From contig OX359270.1 in the NCBI GenBank assembly GCA_947179155.2, positions 20,433,556-20,497,555 of the forward strand: DNA of 64,000 bases. The letters are read 5' to 3'. This document shows, piece by piece, positions 45,856 through 57,715 of this stretch. A program made the translations under genes and the position numbers. How positions within the stretch are numbered: the stretch's first letter is position 1; each line of letters opens with the position of its first letter. Below the pieces are notes generated by a model. It saw nothing but the letters and a program-made list of their open reading frames with translations. It did no database searches and was not told the DNA's origin. This DNA is from Hedera helix (lineage: Eukaryota; Streptophyta; Magnoliopsida; Apiales; Araliaceae).

Positions 45856-46879
45856 TGCCTGGAGATCAGCTATACATCGCCATTTTCGTCCGAGAGAAAA
45901 AAAAGAGAGAAGAGTTTTGAAGGTTTTAGAGAGAGAAAAATGGCGGAATAGAGAGAGAAACCTTCGGGTTTGTGAGAGAAATGTGAGGATTTGTCTCATT
46001 TTGTTCAATCTTCCCACATCATATTGTATCCTACATCCGATTTGAGGGCTAGTGTGTTATATCCATCAATATCAAGGCAATAATCTCGATCTCTCTTAGT
46101 ATTGGTGCATGTTTTGTAGATTTATTAGATTTAATCTTTTATCTTGTTTTAGTGCTTTAATCTTTTGTAAATATTTGTTTATTTGTGCATTTGTTGGGTG
46201 GATCTTCTGTGGATCCGAAAATATTTGGTGCATTGCGTTTTCAATAGTTTGATTTAGTGTATTTGGAAGTTAGATCCAATGTAGTCAATATATTGTAGAT
46301 CTATGGATTAGGGACGGTTAGAGAGGATTTATGGCGGATTAAATCTCCTCCTAACCTCCCGATGATATCCTTTTAGTTTATTTGTTAGCATTTACGTAGG
46401 TAGCGATTGCGATGCGCTTTTATTGTAAATATGTAAATTTTTGGGCCTTAAAGCGATGTCGGATCAAAAATCGGGTTTAAGGCCCCGTGATAGTGAAATG
46501 TGCGATTGTGGGTGCTTGGAGTTATTTGGATGGCTCACATGCCCATGAATAACTCGAACGCCATTTTAATGCTTGATTTTCCCTTTTGACGCGAGAAAAT
46601 GATTTTGGAATGAAACGATAAAGATTTGCATAAAATAAATCAAAGTAGGATATTAGATCATTCGTAGGCTAAATAAAATTGTAAGTGTCGGATGAGCTCT
46701 ATTCCTATTTGGCGAAGGGTTTAAAAAGCATGTTTTACAAATATCATCGGTTTTATTATCGAAACAAAAAAAGCAATAAAAATGAACTTTTCGATTAAGT
46801 CAAATCCTTCGTGCATAGGGTTAACGAGATTCTGAAGCACTTTCAAAGTAAAGCATTTCAACGACATTCATTTAGGCAC

Positions 46880-46926
<47 letters not shown>

Positions 46927-46929
46927 CAT
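46880..46929. repeat. (AC)n microsatellite
   Basis: ACACAC run with a few CG interruptions within the solo Tat-type LTR. Confidence 0.85.
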
Positions 46930-47319
46930 ACACACATATTTTTAGGATTTAAAAGGATAGGAAAACATCAAGATAGCGGTAACCGTGTTTCACGGAAGTC
47001 GGGGGGTGCCTAACTCCTTCCCCTCGCTTAACCAAGCCCCCGAACTCTATGAATCTCGGTTTGCGGACCAATTGAATCGGAGTCACATATGAGCCATTAC
47101 GATTACGAAAACAAAATTCGGATGAGTTGGTACATCCATTTCAAAAATACCAACTGGCGACTCTGGTCAATTGGCTCATAAAAAATTGACATTTCAAAAC
47201 CCCGTCGACATTAAGCCGACCCTTTTCAAAAACACATTTAATTCAAAAGGCTAAAATTGGAAAGGGCATTTTAATTATTAAAATACGAGACGACCGAAAA
47301 TCCCGGCGTCGACAGAAAT

Positions 47320-47501
47320 GAAATGATATTTTATCATGTACATCTCGGCTCGATGGATTTTCTTAATCCACCTCCAAAAATACACATCATAATGAATCTC
47401 CTCGATTCATCTCCTAACGCACTCGATATGAGTTTAATACTAAGGTTATAACCTAGGTTTCACAATCCTAATATTTCTAACCTACAACTCTAATACCAAC
47501 C
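47320..47501 (-). promoter_or_regulatory. Chromovirus leader with primer-binding site
   Basis: The sequence directly inside the 5' LTR reads, on the minus strand, GGTTGGTATTAGAGTTG (47485-47501), a near match to the initiator tRNA-Met site TGGTATCAGAGC with a C-to-T change. Confidence 0.7.
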
Positions 47502-50500
47502 TGTGACGACCCCAAATTCGGGTTCCATAACCTCGGGTTTAGTTCTCACGAAACAATACTTTCTAACAATTAAATACATAAATTATATTTAAACTTCGCG
47601 AAATAATACAAAAGGTTCCTTATAAAAAGGCTACACTTCCCAAGGTCAATTAACTTCAACATAAACATTACATATCTTAAGGGAATACAAAAGATTTACA
47701 AAAGAAATTACATTACAAGTAATTTAACTAGCGTGCATTATACTAATCTAAGCTTTGGCTTTTCCTTTGCCTTTGTCTTGTTTAGAACTTTCGGGTTTTG
47801 CTGAAAATAAGTTATGAAATAGCAAGAATGAGCAACTAAATGACTCAGCAAGTTTAAGAACAATAGCATAAGATATATCATGATGAAAGAAAAATTAACA
47901 TCAGGGTTTTCAACAATAGATAACAATTATGAAAGAAATCAAGAATCAATTTTTCAATATAAGAATAGATTGACTCTTTACTGCTGAGTGGTCTTTAAAG
48001 ACCATGAACTACTACTAAGGTAGAACAGACATTTATATATATATCTGACTCCTCGAAAAACTAGTACTTGAGGGGATCAGCCTCTTGTACCATATGTATA
48101 TGCATAACATTCAAACATCTTGCGCAAATTCGATTTCCCGACAGATAAAAATCTCCCTTATTTAGGGTTGTTCATTCTCAGTCTTAGTTTAAGAATATGC
48201 ACCAACCAATGGTTTGGATAACCTTTTAAAAGATTCAATGTGTTGAATTATTCATGCACTGTCTAGCTGAAAAAATTAGCTTAGACTTTCTTAACAGTTC
48301 TTAAATTTAATGAACTATACATTTGCGAATGCACTATGTGCGAATACAATAACAATAATGATGTTGAATAATTTTGGATAATTAATCCACTTAAAGCTCT
48401 GTCAAATAACTATGAGTGTAGATACTTGCTCAACAATAATTGAATTGCTCAGTGTAAATAAGGTTGAAGAAATCTTGCAACAATAAATACAAGTTAGGGT
48501 TAAGGAAAACTTACCTCGTACGTAGTTTACTGCTAATCAATTCAATTTAATTCGCTTTGAACAGACCTAACAATTAATCAGTTTGATCTTAAATTAGTAT
48601 TATATACACATACATATGATAACCTTTATAACGCTTTTGTAACCACATAATTATAGATTTACGGGTATATTAACACTTACGAAATTTTATCATTACTTAA
48701 TAATATTTCAATCACATAAAACCTATATTAAATATCTAATATAGATCATACACTTATCTAATATTATTAACAATTTAATAATATTTAATTAGTCTTAAAA
48801 TATTATTAATTATTTAATAATATTTTAATCATTAGCTAATATTATTAACTATTTAATAATATTTTATTAATTATTTAATACTATTAATCACTTAATAATA
48901 TTTTATTAAATATCTAATATTATTAACTATTTAATAGTATTTTATTAATTATCTAATATTATTAACCAGTTAATAATACTTTATTAAATATTTAATATTA
49001 TTAATCATTTAATAATATTTTATTAATTATCTAATATTATTAATCATTAAATAATATTTTATTCATATTCTAATATTATTATTCATTTAATAATATTTTA
49101 TCTTTTTATTAATATTATTACTCATGTAATAATATTTTAATGACTTTATAATATTATTATACTTTTAATAATATTTTAATGTTTTTCTAATATTTTTATT
49201 TATTTAATAAATTTTATTAACTTAATTATATTATTAATCCTTTAATAATATTTATACACTTTTAATTATTAAATCAATTATCTATAACTTTAAAAATACA
49301 TTTATTAAGTCCAAAAATACTAAAATAATTTTTGGAATATTTTTCATTTTCTGACCCGGACTAACCCGACCCGATTCGGATTTCAATTTTTTTTCCTGGA
49401 ACAGTGCACGGCACCCCGGCGCTGTGTTTATACTGAAACACCGCATCTCGGCGCTGTCCGGCAGAAACATTTTCCAATTTCTAGATTTTTGACAGTTTTG
49501 ACACTTTTGATTCAAACCTCGATAAAACGAAATCTATACATCCAAATGACACCAAATCAGTGTTGATGTGTTCCAAACTTCTTGTTTTACAATATTTCAT
49601 GGTTCGATCATATTTTTGAAAACGTTTTGTACAAAATTTAAAGATCGAACCACTTAGGGTTTAAAAGCGACCTACTTTGCGATAAAAGCCATAACTCCTT
49701 TGTTTTTCATTATTTTTGAAAGGTTCAAGTTGGGTTTTCTTTAAAACTCTTGTATGTAACTTTCTAGCCATAAAAATCCATTTTCGAACTTGTACATTTC
49801 AAACTACATCATTAAACATCACATGCTTAACTAGGGTTTTACCAATAAAGTCTATTATGAACAATTCTTCCATTTTTATCCAATACACACATACCAAAAC
49901 ATGATATAAACACATCAAACCATGAATTTACATATATAACATAGTTTAAGACTTTTAGATCATCAAAACAAGTTTTGATCGGTTAAAAATATATTTTAAC
50001 CGATTAAATCATATTTAAGCTACAAAAATGAAATATAGAAGGGTTGGAGCACTTTTAAACCTTGATGATTTGTGTGCACTTCTTCTTCTCCTACCAAAGT
50101 ATGAAATGAGGCTAGTGAAAATTCACCAAGCTCCTCCTCTTGCTATTTCTCACAACTCACAAATGTTTCTATCTTTTCTTTCTCAAATGCGCTCTCTTTT
50201 TCTCTCTAGAATACTAGGAAATGAACTAACCAACATAGCAAGTATGTGGAGTACTCTATTTATAGGAAATTACTAATCCATCATCAATTCTCCTAATCCA
50301 TTAGTGTTGGTGAATTTAGTGCTAATTAGGATTACTATTTACGTGATTGACAATGTGATTGACTAGTTGAATGACATGGGTGGTTGAACAACTATGACAT
50401 AGTGTGTGTTAGAAGCAATATGAGCAAACAAGCCACCTCCTTTTGGGGCCCACCATGACCAGCCAAATCGCCTATTTATGGCCATTTTTACTTTATTTTT

Positions 50501-50512
50501 TATGCTTTAATT

Positions 50513-50590
<78 letters not shown>

Positions 50591-50806
50591 TAATGTTGAC
50601 CAATTTTGACTTTCTCTTGGGCTCCACATTGGACTCTAGGATTTAATATAGGGTCCTTAACATTAATATACAACAATTAGAAAGTAATTACAAAAATAAA
50701 ACACATACAAAATAATTACAAAAAAACTACAACAAGATACATTTATTAAATCATTCAGTTTCCTACAAATAAGGAATTCCTTAAATCAAGGATAATTAAC
50801 TGTCAT

Positions 50807-51067
50807 ATGCGGCAGTTAGCAAAACAAAATTCACAATACAAAATAAAAATAAATAACTATCATTCTGATAAGCAGCTCACGAATGGAGAGGAGAAGAAAT
50901 GGCAGAGGAGGAAGAAGATCTGGAATGGTCATCTCTCACCATCCACCACGAACTCGAATTCTTCTTCTTTTTCAGATTTATGCTTCTTTGTTGTTGATTT
51001 GTTTCCGTCATTGGAGAAGAGCTTGACCCTGTTCATCAACGGAGAAACAAAAAGGGAAAAGAAATAA
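50807..51067 (+). other. Small ORF inside the MULE, unknown
   Basis: 86 codons, MRQLAKQNSQYKIK...KKWQRRKKIWNGHLSPSTTNSNSSSF... . It could be a captured host fragment (Pack-MULE) or chance; no domain is recognised. Its first part also survives at 38444-38586 in the other LTR. Confidence 0.25.
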
Positions 51068-51186
51068 TATTAGGGGATATACATGGATGTAGCTGCTCCG
51101 TGAGATGCCCAAAAAATTGACCATTTTCAATCATTACACTTGTTGGTGGTTGAAAATTTTAACATAGTAGGTTTTTCCTCATAGTA

Positions 51187-51448
51187 GTAAGGTAACCAAA
51201 CCTTAATAAAGGCAACCAACCTTTAATACAAAAGGGAACCAAATCTTAATACAAAAGGTAACTAACCTTAAATACAAAGGTAACCAAACTTTAATATAAA
51301 GGTAACCAACCTTTAATACAAAGGTAACCAAACTTTAATACAGAGGTAACCAACCTTTAATACAAAGGTAACCAACCCTTAATACAAAGGTAATCAAACC
51401 TTAATACAGAGGTAACCGTCCTTTAATACAAAGGTAACCAAAACTAGT
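51187..51448. repeat. Tandem GGTAACCAA(A/C)CTTTAATACA-like repeat, about 12 units
   Basis: Units of about 21-22 bases, variable by a base or two. It is followed (51460-51780) by sequence with the inverted word GGTTACC in about 2.5 copies of a 110-bp unit, so the two halves could pair. Confidence 0.8.
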
Positions 51449-51799
51449 TAATACAATTCAGGAATTGGTTACCTTCATACTAGTGTTTGGTTACCTCCAT
51501 AACAGTCTTTGGTTACCTAGATTTACCTTTGTATGAAGGTTTAGTTACCAACTGGAATATAAAAAAAATGGTTACTGTATTGAATTTTTTTTTATGAATA
51601 TTTGGTTACACACAAAAACTAAAATGGTTACCTTTGTATAAAGATTTGGATACCAACAGGAATATAAAAAAATGTTTACTGTATTGAATTTTTTTTATCA
51701 CTATTTGGTTACACACAAAAACTAAAATGGTTACCTTCATATGAAGGTTTGGTTACTAACTGGAATATAAAAAAATGGTTACTGTGTTAAAAAAAAATT

Positions 51800-52255
51800 A
51801 TGCGGGAAAGGGATAAGGGAGGAGGGAGGGGGAGGGAGGAGAGAGAAAGCTGGAGGAGGGGGAGGGAGGCGGGATGAGGGAGGCGGGTATGGGAGGGAAG
51901 AGGTAGGCAGGAGAGGGGGCAGGCGGAGGACGGGGGAGGGAGGAGGGAGGAGAGAAAGATGGAGGGGGATGAGGGAGGTGGAGGGAGGAGAGAGAAAGCT
52001 GGAGAAGGGGGAGGGAGGCGGGTAAGGTAGGGAGGAGGTAGGAGGGAGGAGAGAAAGTTAGAGGGGGAGGGGGAGGGGAGATGGAGGTGGGAGGAGGCAG
52101 GCGGGGGAGGGGGGAGAGATAAGATGCAGGGAGGGGAGAGAGATGAGATGCACAGATGGGGGTGGGGGCAGGCGAGGGAGGGGAGAGGGGGCATGCGGGG
52201 GAGGTGGGAGGAGAGAGAAAGCTGGAGGGGGAGGGAGGAGAGATGAGATGCACAG
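51800..52255. repeat. Long G/A-only tract (GGGAGGAGG-type)
   Basis: About 450 bases in which the plus strand is nearly all purine, with dozens of GGG runs separated by A or GA (for example GGGAGGAGGGAGGGGGAGGG). Open frames on the minus strand here are proline/leucine/serine repeats of low complexity, not genes. Confidence 0.9.
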
Positions 52256-52860
52256 AGATGAGATGTAGTGTTTTTATTTTCTGGTACAGAGAGAGATGAG
52301 ATGCATTGATTTGTGCGATTAATTTTTTAAAATTTAAATTTTAAAATCATCCAACTAAATTAAAGGGATAAGAATATACTAATTTTATAAATATATTTTA
52401 GAAAAAATACTCTTTTTGTAAATACTTTTAAGATGTATTTTTTTTGTAATTACTTCTAAAAAGTACTTTAATGTGTAATTTCCTCTTTAATATATTAGGC
52501 TCATCCATGTAATTTGGTTGGGCTCAATTTAAATATTTTATTGGGCTAACATTAATTCACATATGTCGTATTTAATTAAATCAAGCATTGGGATAGGGTT
52601 TAATTAATTACATAGACTACTAGGTAGATTTAATTGACCTAGTTTAACAACCCATTTGGATTTAAGATATAATTCAATTAGATTTGCTTTAGTTAATTAT
52701 AACATCTTGCTTCATTGCTTTAAATAAATATACACATACATAAGTATATTTATTCAATTATCTAATGCACAATTAATTAGTACAATTTTTTTAATTAATT
52801 GCTAATTATTTAATAATCATAATGACAATGTCTAATAGAATTCGTGGTCATTACAGCAGC

Positions 52861-53217
52861 TACGTCTGAGTCCACTGCCTAGCAGATTTTAGGCAGTTAG
52901 GGTCAGATTGGGTCGGTCCGAGTCAGTTTTTTTGTGAAAAATTAAGTTGAAATAAGTGTAAAATGAATGTATTTGAATACTAAATCAATATATATAGGGT
53001 CTATTAATGAATAAACGGTAGTTAAATATTTAAAATAAAGACTAAAGTTAACATAATTAAAAAGTTAATTATTAGTATTGTTTGAAGAATATTAAAATAT
53101 TATTAAATGGTGAATAATATAAGTATGTGATTAAAGATTGTTAAAATGATTAATAACATTTGTAAATGATGAAAATATCATTACATAGTTAATGAGTGAT
53201 TAAAATATTATTAAATG

Positions 53218-53261
<44 letters not shown>

Positions 53262-54854
53262 GGGATTAAAATATTATTATATGGTTAATAATATTAATAA
53301 GTGATTAAAATATTATTAAATAATTAATAATATTAGTAAGAGACTAAAATATTATTAAATGATTAATAATATTAATAAGTGATTAAAATATTATTAAATG
53401 GTTAAAAATATTAATAAGGGATTAAAATATTATTAAATGGTTAATAATATTAATAAGAGATTAAATATTATTAAATGATTAATAATATTAATAAGTGATT
53501 AAAATATTATTAAATGGTTAATAATATTAATAAGTGATTAAAATATTATTAAATGGTTAATAATATTAATAAGGGATTAAAATATTATTAAATGATTGGT
53601 TAATAATATTAGTAAGAGATTAAAATATTATTAACTGGTTAATAATATTAATAAGAGATTAAAATATTATTAAATGGTTAATAATATTAATAAGTGATTA
53701 AAATATTATTAAATATTTAATAATATTTGAATGTAATTGTATATTATCAAAGGTAGATAATATTTTGAGATATTTGGTACATTATTAAATGTCCAAATTA
53801 TTAAGTTATGTAAAACAAGAAAGTTTAATTAAATTAAATCAATGTAAATAGTCCATTTGTGACTAATTTTAGTTAACTTATTAAAAGTGGGTCGTACGAA
53901 GAACATGTAGTGAAGGCGTACGTTGGTTAAGCGTACCCGGCATGTCCGTATTATATTTTGGACTAGGGTTTTTGTTCGAAACTTAAGGGTTCATTTGTCG
54001 AACATCTTAAGAGTTAATAATTTGAAGTTAGAGTCTTATATAAAGACTAAGTAATAGTCATTGTAACTAATGATGATGTCAATTTCATATATAAATTGTA
54101 GGTTGAACGAAAGACGCAAAATAAGCGTAAATGGTAAAAAAGCAAACCAAGCAAGTTTTTCAGAACTTGCTCCTATGTGTATTTCTATGCAATCATATGT
54201 TATTAAATTATTGATATGAGAATATATTGAAGTATGATTATATGCGAAGTATGTACAGAATAAGAAGCATGACTTGATATATGCTAGATGTATATTATAT
54301 GCGATGCATAAGAAGTATAAAGCATTTATAAAATGAAAAGCATGAAAAACATGATATACGTATAAAATGTAGAGTATGTTTAATATGTGAAACATGCAAT
54401 GTGTTATGTGTAGCTGTTAAACTTGCTGAGCCGTCATGCTCACTCTTGCTATAAAATCAATACTTTCAAATAAGTGCGAGTTAGTCGAAGTTTTTGATTA
54501 AGATCAAGGAACAGGAATGCACATTACTTTCACTGAAGGTCTAAATAACTATTGTAGACATCAATCCGAATTGAACAGGTAAAAATATTTGTGTAGAATA
54601 AGAATTTGTTGGCATATAAAATGAGTGTTAAATACTCAAAGTGATTGTAATAGAATGTCGTATCATGTATGATATTGTGACATACTAGGAATTTGTAAAG
54701 ATTGTAATTCTGGAATAGAAAGAGATGTTGTAAAATGTAAATAAATGATTATATATCAATTTTAATATTGTTATAAGTTATGATTGATAAGGAAAATGTT
54801 GTACTTGTTGAATCGGATCTGAGGTTTACGGGACACGAATTCGGGGGCGTCACA
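52861..54854 (+). repeat. LARD 3' LTR, right part
   Basis: Continues 5' LTR from about 28916. It holds a longer AATATTATTAAATG array (about 53090-53730, roughly 14 units against about 8 in the 5' LTR) plus an (AAT)n run at 53220-53262, accounting for its greater length. Ends GGGGGCGTCACA before TCATC. Confidence 0.85.
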
Positions 54855-54859
54855 TCATC

Positions 54860-55241
54860 CCTAGCCTAGAGTTTCCAGATTGATTCAAGGTTCATTTCTC
54901 AATTCAAGCATTAATTCAAGGGCTTGTACAGATTCAAGAGGAAAACTTCTCTAGAACAAGTTTGATAAGTAGCATTGTTTTAAAGCTTAAATTGTATCTT
55001 TAATTGGGAGTGAATCTGTGATTGGGTTGTATATAAAGATAAACCCTAAATGGGTGGCAATTTGCAAGTTTAGGGGAAGTCCATTAATTCTTTGCAAGTT
55101 TAGGGGAAGTCCATTAATTCTTACTTCTTTGTTTGCACACCAGTTGTTTGAAAAAAGTCTCCAATGAGTACAATTTGAATTTGAAGGGGCTACTGATTAT
55201 AATTGTTAAAGGCTTTACTACTAAGAATCATCAACAATCAA
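54860..55241 (+). other. Athila sequence resumes; spacer before env-like ORF
   Basis: Follows the second TCATC. Non-coding; contains a tandem pair TTTGCAAGTTTAGGGGAAGTCCATTAATTC (about 55061-55120). It joins to 26544 when the insert is removed. Confidence 0.6.
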
Positions 55242-56440
55242 ATGGCACCAAAGAGACATCGCGGAGAAGGTTCAAGGTCTTCACACACGTATGATCATAA
55301 GAGATTTGTTAGCGAGGTCGTATCAGATCATTATAATGAAGTTATGGTCGCATGAACTATCATTCCAGATAGGGGCTTTTAACTAGGACCTTTGCAAGGA
55401 CAGTTAGTAGAAAAAATCCAGGAGTGTGGTTGGAAGGTGTTTGTTAGGCAGCCCAAATCAGTGGTTGAGAACATAGTTTGGGAATTTTATGCGAATGTGG
55501 TTGGAGATGGAGATAATGTGGTCAAGGTTCGTGGAAAAGACGTAGCATTTAGCATTGCATCAATTAATGCATATTATGATCTTACAGATGTGCCAGGACT
55601 AGAAGAATATACACGATTCACAATAAAGGCCTCAACCTAGCTGAGTTAATTCAATTTTTATGTCGCCCAGGAGCCACATGGTCTTTAAAAGGGGACGAAG
55701 CCATACACTTTCAATATAGTGATCTGAGCAGATATGGCAAATCATGGTATCAATTTTTGTGTGCAAAACTTATGCGCACAACACATTTGGGTGAAATAAT
55801 CAAGGACAGAGCTATTTTTCTATATTTTTTGGTGACGGGGAAGCAAATTAATATGGGTCAGGTAATTCATAAATCCATTTAGGCTATAATTGATGGGACT
55901 TCATCGACTGGGTTGCCTCACCCTTCACTTATTTGTGGCTTATGTGAACGAGCTGGAGTAAGTTGGACTGACAATGAGGAGATGTAAGAACTGAAGGTTC
56001 TTCTCGATGAGAGGATAATTCGAAAGTTGAAGCAATGGGATGGTGCTCTTGCACATCCGAGAGGAGTTGGTTTTATTATAAATCCTCTAGCTAGAGAGGA
56101 ACCACATTCATCGGATACATATGAGCTTTTCGCTGAGTCACCTGCTCCATATGAAGTAGGGCCATCCTCAGCCACACCATCCACTACAAAAACCCTAACT
56201 GAAAATGAATTTAGCATAAAATTGCGGAGACTACAATCACATGTGGACTTGCAGTTCCAGGACATAGTTCGCTAGAATAGGAGAATAGCCCAGCGACAAG
56301 ATGCTATGCATGGATTTAATGTGGGTGTAGCTCAGCCTTAGCTCAGCCATTCTCCAGTATTCAGCTTCCCGAAATTCATCTGCTCCCAATTCTTCCACGC
56401 TAGACTCTACTGATGAGGCACACAACGATGACAACTGACC
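55242..56440 (+). pseudogene. Athila ORF2, env-like / putative plant transposon protein (broken)
   Basis: Starts at ATG 55242 (MAPKRHRGEGSRSS), stop TGA at about 55353, then LVEKIQECGWKVFVRQPKSVV, VWEFYANVVGDGDNVVKVRGKDVAFS...INAYYDL, and after a frame change near 55635 LAELIQFLCRPGATWSL, SRYGKSWYQFLCAKLMRTTHL, AIFLYFLVTGKQINMGQVI. This matches the ORF located between pol and 3' LTR of Athila elements (putative plant transposon protein domain). Called env-like by position, but the function is not shown and no signal peptide or transmembrane segment is visible here. Several stops, C-to-T type. Confidence 0.75.
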
Positions 56441-57715
56441 ATTTGTAGGGAATCCCTCTGTGCTATATTTCTTTATTATTATTGTAAATTAAGCCAATTA
56501 GCAGTGTAAGTTTGAGGGCATACGTTTACTTGCTATCTTGTGTCTAAAAGCATATTTTTTGTCATATGCGAGTCAGTGCTCATGTGTTCATAGTGCATGT
56601 AAAAGAAAAATTATTAAACATTTTGCATTTTAGGTTTAATTGCACAACAATTTTAGAATTTTGTGGGTATATTCACTGTAAACCCTCACGAGACACAACT
56701 CGTCAACTTGGGATAACCTTGTGGTTCAAATGCTTGTTGCACATGCGAAGTGCAATCGTGGTCCCTACGAAAATGGGTTAGTCTAGGTACTATGTGTATT
56801 TATATGCGTTCGAGTAGTGGATCAAGTACTGAATTGATATAGTCCAATGTTTGCTGATGATGATAATCTGATGAATTAGTTATTAATTTGGGCAAAATGG
56901 ATAATGAGTGAGTCTAATTTTTGATCGTTGCTATGCACATATTCGATGCGTTAAATTAATTAGAATCTAGGATAGGTTAATTGAATTAAATGCTTGTAAT
57001 GATAAAAACAACCTTTATATGCCTATTTGATCATGATTTGATAAAGAATAACACTATCTGCTTCAATGTCCATAAAAAAGGAAAAAAGTTTAAAAAGTGA
57101 TGGTTAAAAGTAGCTTGACTTATTTTTTGTGTGGTCGTAGTTACTCGGACAAGTAAGCCATTCGGAATGTCTCTACACTTAATGCCCTAAAATCAACTGG
57201 TTTGGGAGTCACTGGTGGAAAGTTCGTTACACGGGTAATTATGAATAGCCTAATAAAAACAAGCGTTGCACACACCGAGATAATAATATACGAGATGAAG
57301 CGTAAGATACACTCGTGAATTAATGTCAATAAAAAAAAATAAGTAAAAAAAATAAAAATAAAAATATGTGAAAGTAAGCACATAAAGGAGTTATAAAATT
57401 ATTTTTGTCAAATATCATTTATGGGTATTGAAGTTCATAAACTTATCTGGATTTTGATTAGATTGGTGCATTGAATTCACACACTTACGATAGGGGGTTG
57501 AAAGTAATGCGATGTTAGTAATATGTTAAGAATGGATGAAGCATGATTTTGAAGTGTTGTCTAAATTCTAACGAAAGAGTCTCTGAGGCGTATGCTTGGA
57601 TATCTGTTGGTTTGTTGCTTGGTTTATAGGTTTTTAGTTAGTTCAATTTTATGTTTAGTATTGTGTTGTTATTGATTCGCTTTAGGACAAGCAAAGCGAT
57701 AAGTTTGGGGGTGTT
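56441..57715 (+). other. Athila 3' untranslated region with polypurine tract
   Basis: AT-rich, non-coding. Ends in AAGTTTGGGGGTGT at 57701-57714, the usual Athila polypurine tract immediately before the LTR TGATGAGTG. Confidence 0.75.

Larger units (their letters stand above)
45210..47314 (+). mobile_element. Solo LTR of a Tat-type Ty3/gypsy element, TSD GAAAT
   Basis: 2105 bp, TGTAGACACCCAAATTTTGC...CCCGGCGTCGACA, with duplications GAAAT at 45205-45209 and 47315-47319. The same LTR, reversed, lies at 60767-63037. TGTAGACACC starts and the GTGCCTAACTCC...GGCGACTCTGGTCAA region are typical of Tat/Ogre-lineage LTRs. Contains three palindromic CG-rich units (45715-45855), an (AC)n run (about 46880-46929), and TCTCTAT/GAGAGA tracts. 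Inserted in the chromovirus leader between LTR and pre-gag ORF. Confidence 0.85.
50651..52485. mobile_element. Mutator-like element (MULE), 1.8 kb, 9-bp TSD TTTAATATA
   Basis: The 9-bp duplication TTTAATATA is at 50642-50650 and 52486-52494, and the unoccupied site TTTAATATATTGGGCTC is present at 39136-39150. Terminal inverted repeats of about 50 bp: left GGGTCCTTAACATTAATATA..., right read inverted GAGGAAATTACACATTAAAG..., both running into AAGTAATTACAAAAA. No transposase. The interior has a short ORF of unknown origin (50807-51067), GGTAACC tandem repeats, and a GA-rich tract. Confidence 0.85.
34970..52855 (-). mobile_element. Chromovirus (Tekay/Del-type Ty3/gypsy) on the minus strand, 17.9 kb, TSD GCAGC
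   Basis: On the plus strand it reads TGTGACGGCCCC...GGTCATTACA, i.e. LTRs TGTAATGACC...GTCACA in the element's own direction. The target duplication GCAGC is at 34965-34969 and 52856-52860. LTRs: 34970-39473 (its 3' LTR, 4504 bp) and 47502-52855 (its 5' LTR, 5354 bp). Coding order in its direction: coiled-coil ORF, gag with CCHC knuckle, protease, RT, RNase H, integrase, chromodomain. It sits in the LARD 3' LTR in opposite orientation. The length exceeds the norm because a Mutator-like element lies in the 5' LTR and a solo Tat-type LTR in the leader. Confidence 0.9.
47502..52855 (-). repeat. Chromovirus 5' LTR (contains a complete MULE)
   Basis: Same outline as 34970-39473: an AATATTATT-array (about 48690-49260), CCCGG-rich block (49355-49460), TATA on the minus strand (CTATTTATAG near 50255), AT run (50526-50582), then the MULE 50651-52485, and the end GGTCATTACA. 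By eye 36.9-38.58 kb and 49.28-50.95 kb are almost identical, whereas 34.97-36 kb and 47.5-48.5 kb differ at many places. Confidence 0.85.
26545..54854 (+). mobile_element. Non-autonomous LTR retrotransposon (LARD-like), split by a chromovirus, TSD TCATC
   Basis: LTRs run 26545-30564 (4020 bp) and 32646-54854, the latter interrupted at 34969/52861; after removing the insert it is about 4.3 kb. Both LTRs start TGTAATATCCCA and end GGGGGCGTCACA. The primer-binding site TTAGTATCAGAG follows at 30567. The interior of 2081 bp (30565-32645) has no ORF. Target duplications TCATC lie at 26540-26544 and 54855-54859. Large LTRs with a short, non-coding interior fit the LARD class, which depends on proteins of an autonomous relative. 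The LTRs share motifs with the chromodomain element inserted in it. Confidence 0.88.
20614..57715 (+). mobile_element. Athila-type Ty3/gypsy element interior, interrupted at 26545-54859
   Basis: Order in the plus direction: leader, gag, protease, RT, RNase H, integrase, then (after the insert) env-like ORF, polypurine tract, 3' LTR. Without the insert the interior is about 9 kb and the whole element about 11 kb, as usual for Athila. This order and the primer-binding site type assign the lineage. All frames are broken. Confidence 0.85.

Noticed and set aside
45467..46045. ORFs of 192, 153 and 89 codons
   Set aside because: Overlapping frames through the CG-rich part of a solo LTR, including its palindromes; no protein similarity recognised.
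51787..52253. Proline/serine/leucine-rich ORFs of 135 and 151 codons
   Set aside because: Antisense of the low-complexity GA tract; no start context or domain.
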